A stretch of 64,000 bases of DNA, taken from positions 11,752,001 through 11,816,000 of the forward strand of contig NC_062226.1 in NCBI RefSeq assembly GCF_902686445.1, in the 5' to 3' direction. A program made the position numbers and the translations under genes. The notes beneath the pieces are model-generated. The model was not told where the DNA came from and ran no database searches. It was given only the letters and a program-made list of their open reading frames with translations. The DNA is from Sciurus carolinensis (lineage: Eukaryota > Chordata > Mammalia > Rodentia > Sciuridae). Shown here one piece after another: positions 22,626 to 34,667 of the stretch; within the stretch, counting starts at the first letter, position 1, and the number at the start of each line of letters is the position of its first letter.

Positions 22626-23475
22626 TCAACAATGGGGAGAAAGGGACTATGGAAAGCAACATTCAAACGTTGAGCAATTCATGTGTCAGTGAGTTTAAAA
22701 TATCTTGATGAGGTAGAATTATAATGGGCAAAATTCTACAATGCTGCTCCTGTATGACAAATTGAATTAAGATCCCTCAAAGGGGCCAAAAGTGAAAACT
22801 ATCATTCATTAAAGGACTAAATTTTCATTGGAATCAAGATAGTTTATTATCCCAGCTTCCTCAAATCCCAACATCTGTATTTTATGCAGGATGCATCCAG
22901 CTAGACTGGATTATCCTTGGGACTGACTCGTGCTCAGAGTGACCAAAGACTAGCTGTTTCAGGTTATGGAAGAATGCAGAATCACTGAAACCAGAAGAGG
23001 GCTTGGGATTGTTCCTCTTTCGATTTTGAGGGTTGATTCTTCATCTCTCTGCTGAAATGATCTCTTCCGGGTCTTGTGTTTCTCCCCACTACTCTTCATC
23101 TTTCTGGTCCCCTCACATGCTCTGCTCCTGCCTCCTTACATGAAATGTGGTCTCAGATCATTCATCCCCATCAGGTGTGATGATTTCTAATTTGTGAAGT
23201 GACTCTTCTTCCTAGGTTGTGTATCTTAAAAGCAATTGATGACTTCAGTGAGTTCTCTACTGTTAGAATTTCAGTTAGAGACAGTAGGAAGTACCAAGGA
23301 CTTTTGGGAAGCACTGAAGACTTCCAGGAAATCATAGATAAGGAGGAGTTTGCAATCAGTGTTTTACCTTTTGAGAGAGAATGCAATGAAATATTTGAGG
23401 AAGAAGGACCTAGAAAGAGTGTAAAGTCTTACATTACTATTGTTATTGACAGTAGCATAATCAGAAAGACTTTTT
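22625..23475. other. Unassigned intergenic sequence before unit B
   Basis: No known family recognised. A 92-codon plus frame ending at 23,477 has a protein-like composition but no domain, no supporting gene structure and an arbitrary start, so I do not call it a gene. Confidence 0.45.
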
Positions 23476-24394
23476 GAAACAACTACCACACTGAGGGGTT
23501 TGCATATTATTCTAGATGTGTAGCAGTCATTAATGCTGCTTACCAAACACCCTGGCTCTAGGTATTGCAAGTGCATGGCTGGGTCATGCCTCCAGGCTCC
23601 CAGTGTTTGGATGGGGTCATGAGATTAGTTGTGGACAATGAGTTCTAGACTGAAGTGGTGTGGGTCACTCCTGGGGACAGAGTATTTCTCTGGAAGTGTA
23701 AAATCTTCGGCAGCATTTCTCAGCTTCTGACAAAGGATGGCTAATGTTTATAATGGTGGCTGCCCATAATCTTGGGTCCCTGAGTGTTTAAAATGAGCAG
23801 CACCCTTACACTTTTCTATGGTGGACATGTTGTGTAAATAAGAAGTAAAGCTTTGCCTTGCGGTCCTCAGGTTTTTAAGTTGCTATTTCCATAGCACAAA
23901 CTAGTTGAAGCTGCCTGCCTGATAGACATTGCTTTTTCCAGTATGTGGAAGGGCAACTTAGTGAGGATGCAGTACATGTGGACAAAGGAAGAATTAAGAG
24001 GGATGGGAGAAGGGCTGATTCTCATCACTGAGGAGCCACGTGTCACAACACATAAGTGTGGGTGAGAAGGGTAAGTACGTGCAGTTCCTTCTGCTTTTCT
24101 GGCTTTATTCTCCTTCCCTTAAACTGAAGAAGCCTCACAGGGCTTTTCCCTGTCACTGAAACACACTGCTATTTTTGTGGTCTCTGCATGATGGGTCCAT
24201 TTCTAATGTTTGACACTCTGCCTGTTACCTTATCTTTTGAAGCTTCCTCTGTCAGTGTTCAGTCCAGTCTTGAAAATGGCCTTAGCTCATTTATCCAAGA
24301 TATCTTTTCAAATTCCCTACCAGGATCACATAATTTCTTCTTCTAAAAACAGAATTTACAACTCCTTGCAAAGAGTTATTTGGAGATACACTAT

Positions 24395-24990
24395 ACCTTT
24401 GTATAGTTACCAGTCTATTGAGTCTCCACCTGGCCTGCATGGGGGAGGAATAAGTAAACCTCAGAGGTGTGGGCCAGCTGGAAATAAAAGCTAGAAAATT
24501 AATATTAAAATATAAAGCAAAAAACCCAGAAGATATTTTTGAAGCAGTGGCTTGACAGGTGGAAGAGACCTGATGGTTCTGACCCTCACAAAGGGAAAAG
24601 CCCGCAAATGCTTTATTTATAGTGAAACACACCAAAGGTATTTATGGTGGAGGAGGGGTTCTTCAAGGTAAACAAGAAGGGAGAAGCTGTGGGGAAGTCT
24701 GCTTGATTGGGGAATTATCACTTGGGCAGTAATTCTTCCTCCTCCGGGCAGCTGGTGCCACAAGGCTAGTCGGGGTGCTGGTATTTCTCTCTACTTTCAG
24801 GGAGTTGTGTTTGAACCTAGGACTTTCTGAGCCAATAAATCCTGCAGTATCACAGAATTCTCTCTGGGCAGGACGTCTGTGAAAGCAAGGAGCAATCTTG
24901 GATCGATGAAATTGCACCAAGAGTTCTCCAAAGGACCTGCCTCTTCTTGGAGTTGTCTCAGACATGCTCAAGTTCATTCATGACTTCCCA
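24395..24990 (-). mobile_element. LTR-like insertion specific to unit B
   Basis: About 0.6 kb interrupts the alignment between the 3' flanks of OR copies A (around 8,370-8,380) and B. On the minus strand it contains CACTATAAATAAAGC, a TATA-like and AATAAA-like pair as in a retroviral LTR, and its right edge reads TGTCTGAGAC on that strand. I could not define a target-site duplication and the family is unknown. The 94-114-codon frames in it are not convincing. Confidence 0.4.
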
Positions 24991-25237
24991 CCACTGAGGA
25001 TTGCAGAAACTGTTTTTCTAGCATATCGATTCCCAGTAATACCTAGTTGGGTATTGAGTGTCTTTGGTCAGTGCCATGGAGAGAAACCAAATGTTCTGTT
25101 CCATTCAGTGCCCACTGGTATCCAGCATCACCCCCATGTTCTCTTTGAGTGCCTTGTGGAAAATGGTTAGGAGGAAGGATAACCTGAGAACCTCCTAGGT
25201 CATCTCCCAATTATGATATTCCATCATTTTGTTCTTT

Positions 25238-26170
25238 CTATGAGAGAATTCTGTCCCTTAATTTCCTTAAACCTCTCTTCATATCTTTGTTCCTCAGGCT
25301 ATAGATGAAAGGGTTCAGCATAGGAGTCACTACTGTGTACATAACTGTGGCTACCCTGTCCTCCACTGAATACATGGACACGGGCCTAAAGTAGACATAG
25401 ATGACACTCCCATAGAACAGGGCCACTACAGTGAGGTGGGAGCCACAGGTAGAGAAAGCTTTCCACTTGCCAGCAGCAGAGGGGATTCTGAGCACAGTGA
25501 CAGTGATCCTCAGGTAGGAGAAGAGGATGCATAGGCAGGGAGTTGTGATGACAGTCAGGGTTTCAACCATGACCACAGTCTGACTGGAGGAGGTATCAGA
25601 GCAGGACAGCTTTAGCACAGGCTGGGTGTCACAGAAAAAGTGCTTAATGACATGGGAGGCACAGAAAGAGAGGCGAGACATGAGCAGCACCCGGAAGAGG
25701 GAGTGCAGGTGGGAGATGGTGCAAGAGCCCAGCAGCATGAGGAGGCAGCAGTGTGGGCGCATGACCACATCATAACGGAAGGGGCTGTAGATGGCCACCA
25801 GCCGGTCGATGGCCATGGAGGCCAGCAGGTAGCTGTCAGTGTTCCCAAAGGCCATGAAGAAGTACATCTGGACCAGGCAGCCTATGTAGGAGATGCCCTT
25901 TGACTCTGATAGAAAATTCACCAGCATCTTGGGCACAATGACCGTAGTGAAGCAGATATCCATGAAGGACAAGTTGCTGAGGAAAAAGTACATGGGTGTG
26001 TGGAGCCTGGAGTCGGAGTGGATGGCTAGGATGATGAGCAGGTTGCCCATGATAGTGACCAGGTACATGATGAGGAAGATGGCGAAGAGGGGTTTCTGCA
26101 GCTGGGGGCTGGAGGAGAGGCCCAGGAGGATGAAGCCCGAGGTGCTGCTGCTCTGGTTCTTTAACTCCAT
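25238..26170 (-). CDS. Olfactory receptor, family 1 (OR copy B)
   Basis: Complete single-exon odorant receptor of 310 residues, a seven-transmembrane GPCR and close paralog of copy A. It keeps N5 glycosylation, GN in TM1, C98, the loop cysteines C170/C180/C190, KAFSTCGSH and PMLNPFIY. Like copy A it has DRL (122-124) in place of DRY. It further replaces the cysteine of the conserved AIC at 128 by tyrosine and has a short in-frame deletion just before TM7 (SVEDR against SVVKDR). I count about 18 residue differences from copy A, clustered around residues 127-141 and 197-214. Nothing breaks the frame, so it is probably functional, but the TM3 changes make reduced or altered coupling possible. 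Confidence 0.95.
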   Translation of the reverse strand: MELKNQSSSTSGFILLGLSSSPQLQKPLFAIFLIMYLVTIMGNLLIILAIHSDSRLHTPMYFFLSNLSFMDICFTTVIVPKMLVNFLSESKGISYIGCLVQMYFFMAFGNTDSYLLASMAIDRLVAIYSPFRYDVVMRPHCCLLMLLGSCTISHLHSLFRVLLMSRLSFCASHVIKHFFCDTQPVLKLSCSDTSSSQTVVMVETLTVITTPCLCILFSYLRITVTVLRIPSAAGKWKAFSTCGSHLTVVALFYGSVIYVYFRPVSMYSVEDRVATVMYTVVTPMLNPFIYSLRNKDMKRGLRKLRDRILS

Positions 26171-27784
26171 GTGTCTGGACAGGTTCTGGAGAAGTGGTGG
26201 GACCGATGTGTAGGGCGATCTATCAGGACAGCTTCTTCCCTGACCTCCAGCCTATAAGCATAGCACACTGCCATTTGTTAGGCATTTGAAAATAGGTTCA
26301 TTATATGAAATTACAGATAAGCATAGTGAATTGATGAGGGATCAATTCAGAACACTCCAAGATTCTTACTAAACTAGAAAACAAAGGTTTCCGTGTGTTG
26401 TTGGGAACTTCTATGTGGCCTGATTTTTCTGAATTTTTGTTATCTCATTTTCAAAAATTCCTTTTTGGTTTGTTCTTTCTTTCTTTCTTTCTTTTTTTTT
26501 TTTTTCTTGATCAATTCTTTAACTTCTCTTTTTGGTTGTTGTTTGTTTTAGAGGCAGAGATGCTGAGTCTCTCCTGTATCAGTTACAGTTCCCAGGAATG
26601 AGGTCCTTTTGTTCTGAGTCTTCTTTCCACAGTGCTGGAGGTGGTACTGCTCATGGGAATAATACAGTACTGAACAGCATAATTAATTAATATTCTTGGA
26701 TAGCCACAGGATTCAGATGAGAACCTTTCTGTCTTCTGACCAGAACTTCCTTAATGTTTATTTAAACATTTTTGTTTGAATGATATCTGGATATTTTGTA
26801 AAATTTTGGTTCAGAAATGCCTTCAAAACAGGGTTATAGCCTTTGTTACTGAAATGAGTTCCTTAAACATGTTTCCTTTTTAATTACCAAACTATAAGAT
26901 GTCCTCACTCTAAACATTCAAACAGTATAGTATTATGAGCTTTAGAATGTTAGAGTTAAATTCCCACCAATATCATGGAAAAGATACAGCAAGGATAGCC
27001 CCATATCTTATAATAAGCTAAACTGTTTTGTTGGTCGATTAAGACAGTAAAAAGAAAATAAAAGAAATAGAAGGTATACATACTAGAAAGGGTGGAATTG
27101 TTATTCTTTTTAAGTGACAAGATTGTGTACTAAGGAAATTCAATATAATCATCTGAAAACCTTTTAAAACCTATGAAGATTTCCTCAAAGCCGTTAGGTA
27201 TAAGATACATCTCACAATATTAATTTTCTCCTGTATTAGAAAATGTAATGGGAGAAAAGCTTCAATATGCATGGGAAGAAAGGTGCAAAATTGTTGGGAA
27301 TAAACCTGAAGGACATAAAACAAAACACAAACAATAAAAATCCCCAAACAAATTTTAAAAAGCAAGAAAAAGAAAACAAGGAAAGAAAAAAAGAAGTCAG
27401 AACTCTGGTAACACACAACATAAAACAAAATGAAGGTCTGAAGAAAGGGAGATATTTATTCCTGAAAAGTAAAATTTTATATGTACAAATGCCAATTATT
27501 CTCAACTTAGTTAATCCAATACATCTTTAGTGTGACCCCAGTGGAATTTTAAATGGAACTTGAGGTTTTCCTAAAATTCATTTATAGGGGTAAAGACTAG
27601 GGACAGAGAAGGTAATTATAAAATATTATAATAATGGTGGGACATTTCTTAACCCCAAGTCAAAGCACAGAATAATTCCAAACAATAAAATAATGGCACA
27701 TACATGTACAAAAATCTAAAATGGACAAAAGTAAATAATTTTGTATATATGTTTTATACATGTATTTTGATCATGGTCTGTCTT
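26171..27784. other. 5' flank of OR copy B
   Basis: Co-linear with 9,555-10,960: nearly identical up to about 26,620 and more diverged beyond. It holds a TTTC/T-rich tract at about 26,478-26,507. Promoter elements cannot be picked out by eye. About 27,500-27,570 also has a counterpart in unit 0 (about 895-975). Confidence 0.55.
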
Positions 27785-28633
27785 GAGCTTAATAAATAAT
27801 AAAAGTTCACTAAATCACAATGAAGACAGTCTGGGCTGTTGGATAATATTTATAACAACTGGAACACTTCAAGAAAAGAAACCTAAATTTCTATCCAACC
27901 CAGGCATAGAAATAAAACCCAGATGAAAGAACAATCTAAAAGTGAAAATTTATGCCCTTGAAAATAAATAGCTAAAATTAAAAATTTCTGTGGTGTCAGG
28001 ATAGGAAGAGCATTCCAAGCAAGAAATGAAATGCAGGGGCAAGAATGACCTAAAAATGTGAAAGAAACGCCAAGAGATTGTAAGCAAAGAGAAAACAGCA
28101 GCTGAAACATAAGATCTTGACTCAGAGAAAACATCTGCAACACTGTTAATGCAGAAGATGCATGTGTTCATCCTTGGTGATCAGAAAATACAGATTAGAC
28201 TGAAATACAGCTTTCACTCATCGACTTGGTAAAGATTTCCTTTTCTACCACCCCAAAGTAAACAGACCTTCACATATGCTGTGAATGAGAGGGCAAATTG
28301 GTTTGGACGTTTGGTAGTCTGTCAGGATTGAAAATCTACATGTCTTTATTCAATATTTCCACTTAAAGAAATTTGTCTAGAAATGGCCATTATTGTGTGT
28401 CACAAAGTCAGGGACATCTTTATTACATGTTGCTTATCATACCAAACCAACAATAGCAAAAATCCCCAAATAATTAACCATAAGCAATCTAAATATCCAC
28501 ATGTAGTTGAATGAATAAACAACTGATAGTGAATTGTTTTTACCAAATATCAGCCAGCCTCTAAAGGAATAAGATGGCTAATGTCAGCCAACATTTGTTA
28601 GCACTGAATGTGCTGCACCCCAACGTAGGCAAT
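27785..28633 (+). repeat. Near-identical non-coding block shared with unit A
   Basis: Partner of 10,962-11,800, with only scattered single-base differences and small indels across about 840 bp. Old L1-like sequence forms its right part. Confidence 0.65.
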
Positions 28634-29640
28634 TTACACATCTTTTTACCATGTTTCCCCTCCAAATCTAAGAATTAGGTTACTATATTTTTTTCTTATT
28701 GTATAGATAAAAAGCCAGGGTTTAGTGGAGTTAAGTGAGTTACCTGTTCTGGCAGTTAATTTGTGCAGATCTGGGATTTGAGTTTAGGCAGCTGAATGTC
28801 AGAGCTAAGCTGTGTTACCAGTTACTGTACCAAAGCAAGTGTGAAATAATTCATATACTATAAACCCATTTTTGTAATGAAGATATCTTTTTTCATATGT
28901 TATGCTTGCTGTGGTTTTGTTGATGTGTATGTTATTGCCTTTTGAAGTGACATTGTAGACATGGAATGAAGAATAACTTCCATATGGACCTTTACATTAT
29001 CCTTCCTTCCTTCTTTCCTTCCTTCCTTCCTTCCTTCCTTCCTTCCTTCCTTCCTTCCTTCCTTCCTTCTCACTCTCTTTCTTTCTTATTTAACTGAAAG
29101 GATAAGTGTAAAAATTTTATATTTTTTATGATGTGCAATGTGATATTTTGATTATGTATACGTTATGGTATGGTTAAATAGAGTTAATATGTAGTATCTT
29201 ATAGACTTTTTGTGGTGAGACTGTGTTGTTTGCATTTAAAAACTAATGGGGGCATGAGTCTTTCTATGAATTTTATAATTTGAAGTTTCCCTCTAATTGC
29301 ACTTTCCACAGAATGAGGGTTGTGTGCATATTTTGAAGTTTTTTTTTTGCTTTGGTCTGCATAGATTTATATACACACTATACACACGATTTAGATAATA
29401 TTATCCACAATGCTTTTTTTCCACAACAAACTATTACAATGTGTGTGTTTATATATAGTATGTATGCACATGTATATAGAATATATATGATGTTAATGTA
29501 TATATATATACACACATTAAAAATCAAGAAAAATTCTTCATATATTCATATATATACACATTTATACACACATATACATTCATGTGTATATACACACATA
29601 TATACAAATATGTACTTATGTTTATATATAAATATGGATA
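28570..29640. other. Cassette sequence, unit B: MIR remnant, TTCC repeat, TA/CA-rich DNA
   Basis: Counterpart of 11,755-12,815. About 28,570-28,820 is the shared MIR-like remnant, followed by decayed antisense L1 and by TA/CA-rich low-complexity DNA at 29,440-29,640. No gene. Confidence 0.55.
29001..29069. repeat. (CCTT)n microsatellite
   Basis: About 17 tetranucleotide units with one TTCTTTCC interruption. The corresponding place in unit A (about 12,220) has only a short CT-rich stretch, so the expansion is specific to unit B. Confidence 0.9.
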
Positions 29641-29664
29641 GATTCTGGTAATTAATGGGATGTC

Positions 29665-31340
29665 TTATAACTCGGCTTCCCTGGGGCTGTCGTGACGAGG
29701 GTAGGGCTAAAGTCAGGAGCATGTTTCTGGCTCCAGCTCTGCCATGAGCAATTTGCTTCTTCCCTAGTAACAACACCAGGAAGATTAAGATGAGCTCCCT
29801 GGCTTTCCCAGCTATGAAATCCTTTCTCCAGGGCAAATGGACATGGAACATGCACCCCTGAAACTCCTTTTGTGAATACTTGTCATCCTTCTGCCTTATC
29901 TTACCTTTGGTGTGAATCTGATCAACTGAAGGTGCATGGGATTTTCTGCAATGGATCCTCTGTCTTCCTCTGCTGAGCTGGCAATGCCCAGATGCCTTTG
30001 TCTGGAAATGCCCATTTCATTGCAGCCCCTTCCCATGGATATTCTCAATTATGGTAATATTTAAGAGCTGCTAATTGAACAGCACTCACACGTGACAGGC
30101 ACTGCTTAAGGGCTTTGCATAAGGTAAGCGATTTCATCTTTACAACACCCCATTGTACAGGTCACACAACTGAGGTACAGAGAACTGAAGTGCCTGGACC
30201 AAGGACACAGCCAGAGGCTGGTGGAGTCCAGCTCGGGAGCATGTGCTCTTGACCCCTGCTCTGTTCTCACTGTCTTGTTCCCTTGCTCCTCTGCTCAGCC
30301 AGTTCCCTGGAGGAGACCAGTCTGTGGGTCTTGGCTGCAGGATGTGGGCTGTGCCCTTCAAGGCAGGACCAGTGCCCACAACTGTGTCCTGCACAGAGCA
30401 GGTGCTTCACAGGTCTGCTATTTGACCGAAGGAGAAAGAGAACAAAATAGAGTGAAAGATGTTGTTTCCTGGGTTTTGAGATGGAGGAGAGAAGATTAGT
30501 ATCAGGAAGAGGGAGGAAGATCATATGAAGATGTTGGTCCCCCAGTCCCAGTTACGAAAGACCCCTCATCCTGCTGCCTACCTGGGCATGAAAGGGAGAT
30601 TCAGGGTCCTGGACAGGTTTCTGGCTTGCCAGGTGTGTAAGGTCAGACTCTGAATCTCTGAAGAAGGAGGCCTTTTGAGGTGCTGATCTAGCCTCAGGAA
30701 CAACAGTGGGAATTGGTGAGAGGAAGGGAGACCCAGGGGCCTGTCCTGTCTGCATGCAGAGCCCTGGGGGTTTGGGCTGTGGTCTTCCCAGGAGGAGAGC
30801 ATTCCATGGGGAAGCTGGCTCAGAGGTGTAGCCTCTTACACCTGGGAAGGGAATCTGAGCCATGCAGCAGCAGGAGTGGAGGTGTGTTCATGCGCATGTG
30901 TCTGCACATGTGTACATGTGTGTTATAAACATGCGTATACTCTTAGTGCATGCATGTTCTGCTGTGAATGTCTGTGTTTAGCCTTATGTGCACCTGTCTA
31001 GAACCAGCGGGGATGGCTTCTGACAATCCTGAACTTCTGGGTCTATATTTATGGTGCCCTCTGTATGCAGATGCCGTGCTGTGTGGAGGGGTTAAGGTGT
31101 GGGCTCTGGGGCCAGTCTGCCTGGATTCCTATCCTGCCTGTGTCTTAGAGGCTGTGTAGGTTTTGCAGTACTTAAATTTTTTCAGGTTTAATTTGGTTGC
31201 ATTTCTTAAACAGTTTGTTTCTTCATTTATGTAAGTCAGACTGCTTATGTTTGAATCCCAGTTCTCCCTATTACTAAATAGGTGACTTTTGGCAAGTTAT
31301 TAGCTCCACATCCATAAATGGCACAGTAATAACAACATTT
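29665..31340. other. Cassette sequence, unit B
   Basis: High identity to 16,090-17,303 as far as about 30,880, then diverged. It contains the shared MIR remnant at 30,090-30,260 and another MIR-type stretch at about 31,080-31,310. No gene. Confidence 0.6.
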
Positions 31341-34050
31341 GATGTTTTTTTTTGCTTTTTAAATAGACTTTGTGTTTTAGAGCACTTTTATGTACATAGC
31401 AAAATTGATCCTAAAATAGAGTTTCCTATAACCCTGCTCCCAAACATGCACACCTTCCCAATGTAGTGACACATTTGTTACAATTGATAAATTTACATTG
31501 GTGCATCATTATCACAGGAGTGCACTGTTTACAGTAGGGTTCACTCTTGGTGTTATACAGTCTGTAAGTCTGGACAAATATTCAGTGACTATCTATTACC
31601 ATAGTATACAGAATAGTTTTACTAAAAATCCTCTGTTATTCACCTCTTTCTTTTTTTATTTGTTCTTTCTAGATATACATGACAGAAAATTTTGCCCTAT
31701 TAAACAGACACAGAGTATAACTTATGTTAATTAGGATCCCATTCTTGTGGGAGTACATGATGTGGAGTTTTACTGGTTGTGTATTCATATATGAACATAG
31801 GGAAGTTGTGTCTGATTCATTCTACTGTCTTTCCTATTCTCATCTCTCCTCTACTTCCCTTCATTCCCCTTTGTCTATTCCCCACACTGCCTTATTGTAT
31901 GTAAGCATCCATATATCAGATGCTTTTTTTTTCTTTTTGGAATTGGTTTATTTCACTTAGCATGATAGTTTCCAGTTCCATCCATTTACGGAAAAATGTC
32001 ATAATTTCATTCTTCTTTATGGCTGAGTAATATTCCCTTGTGTATATATACCACATTTTCTTTATTCATTCATCTGTTGAAGGACACTTAGGTTGGTTCC
32101 ATAACTTGACTATTAAGAATTGAACTGCTATAAACTTTGATGTGGCTGTGTCACTGTAGTATGCTGATTTTAATCCTTTGGGTATATAAAAAGGAATGGG
32201 ATAACTGGGTCAAAAGGTGGTTCCATTCCAAGTTTTCTGAGGAATCTCCGTACTACTTTCCAGCATGGTTGCATCAATTTGTAGTCCCACCAGCAATGTA
32301 TGAGTGTACCTTTTCCTCCACATCTTCAGTAACACTTACTGTTATTTGTGTTCTTAATAATTGCCATTCTTACTGGATGAGATGAAATCTCAGTGTGGTT
32401 TTAATTTGCTTTTCTTTAATTGCTAGTGATGTTGCACATTTTTCACATTTGTCGACCATTCATATTTCTTCTTCTATGAAGTGCCTGTTAAGTTTCTTTG
32501 CCCATTTATTGAGTGTGTTATTTGTGTTCTTGGTGTTAAGTTTTTTGTTTTTATATATCCTGGAGATTAATGCTCCATCTGTGGTGCTGTTGGCAAAGAT
32601 TTCCTCCCATTCCATAGACTTTCTCTTTACACTCTTGATTGTTTCCTTTGCTGTGGAGAAGCTTTTTAGTTTGATACCATCCCATGTAGTGCATGTATTG
32701 ATTCCTGATTTTACTTCTTACACTTTGGGAGTCTTGTTGAGGAAGCTGGTTCCTAAGCCAACATGGTGGAGAGTTGGGACTACATTTTCTTCTAGTTGGA
32801 GCAGGGTCTCTGGTCTAACGCCTAGGTCCTTGATGTGCAGGGTGAGAGGCAGGGGTGTGATTTCATTCGCTACATATGGATTTCCAGTTTCCTAGCACCA
32901 TTTCTATTTCTCCCTTTCTGCCCCAACCTCAGATAACCACTGATGCTTTCACTGTCTCCATAGTTTTGCCTTTTCCCAAATGCGGGATAATTGAATCATA
33001 CCATGTGATGGACTCTTCAGTAATGTGCATTTAAACTTCCTCCATGTCCTTTCATGACTTGATAAGTTAATTTCCTCTAAGCACTGATAATTTTATGCTG
33101 TCTGGATGCTCCACAGTTTATTTATGCAGTCACCCATTGAAGGACAAATTGGTCACCTCCAAGTTTTGCCAATTATGAATAAATCTGCTATAAATATCTG
33201 TGTGAAGGTTTCTGTTCGGACATATGTTCTCAACTTATTTGTGTCAATAACAAGGAATATGACATATGAATATGCTCATATAGTGAGCATGTGCTTTGTT
33301 TCATAAGAAACCGCCAAACTGTTTTCCAGAGTGACTATACTATTTTTCACCCCATTGACAAAAGAATGAAAATTCTTGCTTCACATCCTTGGAGCATTTG
33401 ACGTTGTCGATAGTTTTGATTTGAGGCATTCTAACACCTATGGAGTGGTATCTCAATGTTGTAATTTGCATTTTCCTAATGACATATGACATTGAGCGTC
33501 TTTTCGTATCCTTATTTGCTATGTGTGCATTTTATTTGGTGAGATGTGTTTTTAGGCCTTTTGCCAATTTTTCAACCCAGTTATTTATTTTCTTCTCATG
33601 TTTTAAGGGTTCTTTGTATACTTTGGATAATAGTCCTTTATTAGATATGTCTTTTGCAAATATTTTCACCTAGTTTATAAGTCATCTTCTCATTCTTTTG
33701 ACAATGTCTTTCTCAGAATAGAAGTTTTTAAGTTATTTTTTCAGTGATCTTGTCTTATATATTTTATCTAAAAAGTTATTGCCATACCCAAGCACATTTA
33801 GGTTTTCTCTTGTTGTTATCTTTTGGGAATTTTATAATTTTTCAATTGATACTTAGGTGTATGAGGCATTTTGAGTTAATTTTTTGAAGGGCATAAGGCT
33901 TGTATCTAGATTCATTTTTTTTAACCATGTGGCTGTTGGACAATTTTCCAGAACTGTCTGTTGGAAAGATTATGTTTTTCCTATTATATTATCTTTGTTC
34001 CCTTATATAAGTCTGTTTCTGGGTGAACCTCAGCTTTTACTTTTTGTATG
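31340..34050 (-). mobile_element. Ancient L1 (L1M type) 3' portion, interrupted, unit B
   Basis: Homologue of 3,300-5,220 and 17,690-18,930 in the same antisense orientation. It is split by a younger minus-strand L1 at about 31,645-32,895 and resumes at the matching point (attctaacacctatggagtg and so on). The site occupied by an insertion in unit 0 is empty here (about 33,490). Confidence 0.8.
31645..32895 (-). mobile_element. 5'-truncated L1 inserted in the older L1
   Basis: Complement of an L1 3'UTR and distal ORF2: ccagttccatccatttacgg, tatggctgagtaatattcc, gtagtcccaccagcaatgta. It ends near the tttccagtttcctagcacca segment. Units 0 and A lack it at the homologous point, so it came after the duplications. 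Confidence 0.8.
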
Positions 34051-34393
34051 AAGATACTGAAATTAAGAGTTTAATTAAGGTGAGAAAATTGGTGAGATCG
34101 GCTTCATCTGGTATGGTGGCTCGGTGGACACATGATCTCACTGTGTTTACCACTCCTCACACTAGATATGTGACTGTGGGTGCGATCCTTAAACTCCAGG
34201 CAGACGAGAATGGTCTTGAGGTGAACAGGTTGGTGAGGACTTTGACAGAATGGGTCTCTCACATATTGCTGATTGTGCAGCTGATTGGTGTTTCCGCAGA
34301 ACATGAATGTGGGATTACCATGTTACCATATGACCCAGCAATTCCTCTTCTAGTTAACTACCCAAAACAATTAATAACAAGTTGTCAAACAAG
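34050..34393 (+). mobile_element. End of unit B, then old L1M fragment (left part)
   Basis: To about 34,300 this matches unit A (18,930-19,250). From about 34,305 it becomes plus-strand old L1 (taccatatgacccagcaatt), which is cut by the full-length L1 and continues at 41,133. Confidence 0.6.
34379..34393. repeat. Target-site duplication, left copy, of the full-length L1
   Basis: AAGTTGTCAAACAAG here and AAGTTGGCAAACAAG at 41,133-41,147 bracket the L1, with one mismatch in 15 bp. Confidence 0.9.
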
Positions 34394-34667
34394 GAGGGCT
34401 TCCAAGATGGTGGACTAGAGGGCGGCTGCATTTCATGTTGCTCCAGGACGTAGGATTCAAAAGAGGAGATAGTGAGAGACTTGGGACCAACTCAAAGCCG
34501 CCGGGTGAGTCTCTCCCGTTGGGGAGGTGTCCCGGATGGGGCGATAGCCCCGGAACGCAGGGAACTTTGTGAAGTAGAGTTGCCCGGCGAGACGCCCCTC
34601 CCCCCGCTGGAGCAGTGAACACGGACAACTGGGATCATCGTAGAGGAGGCGGCTCAGCACAGCACTT

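Larger units (their letters stand above)
7480..23470. repeat. Tandem OR cassette, unit A
   Basis: Middle unit of the tandem array, containing OR copy A. It is homologous to unit B from 7,484 (with 23,476), through the OR gene (8,619 with 25,238) and its upstream region, to about 19,250 (with about 34,300). It holds about 3.25 kb (12,816-16,069) that unit B lacks. About 19,745-23,450 has no counterpart I could find in the other units and contains later insertions. Confidence 0.75.
23470..34300. repeat. Tandem OR cassette, unit B
   Basis: Rightmost unit of the array, containing OR copy B. It is co-linear with unit A from 23,476 to about 34,300, apart from: an insertion of about 0.6 kb at 24,395-24,990, the 3.25-kb deletion at 29,641, a (TTCC)n expansion near 29,001, and an L1 insertion at about 31,645-32,895. 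Confidence 0.75.

Noticed and set aside
23199..23477. 92-codon plus frame with protein-like composition
   Set aside because: No recognisable domain, no homologous frame in the other units and no gene context; chance is the simpler explanation.
29352..29651. 99-codon plus frame rich in tyrosine, histidine and isoleucine
   Set aside because: It is the translation of TA/CA-rich low-complexity DNA.
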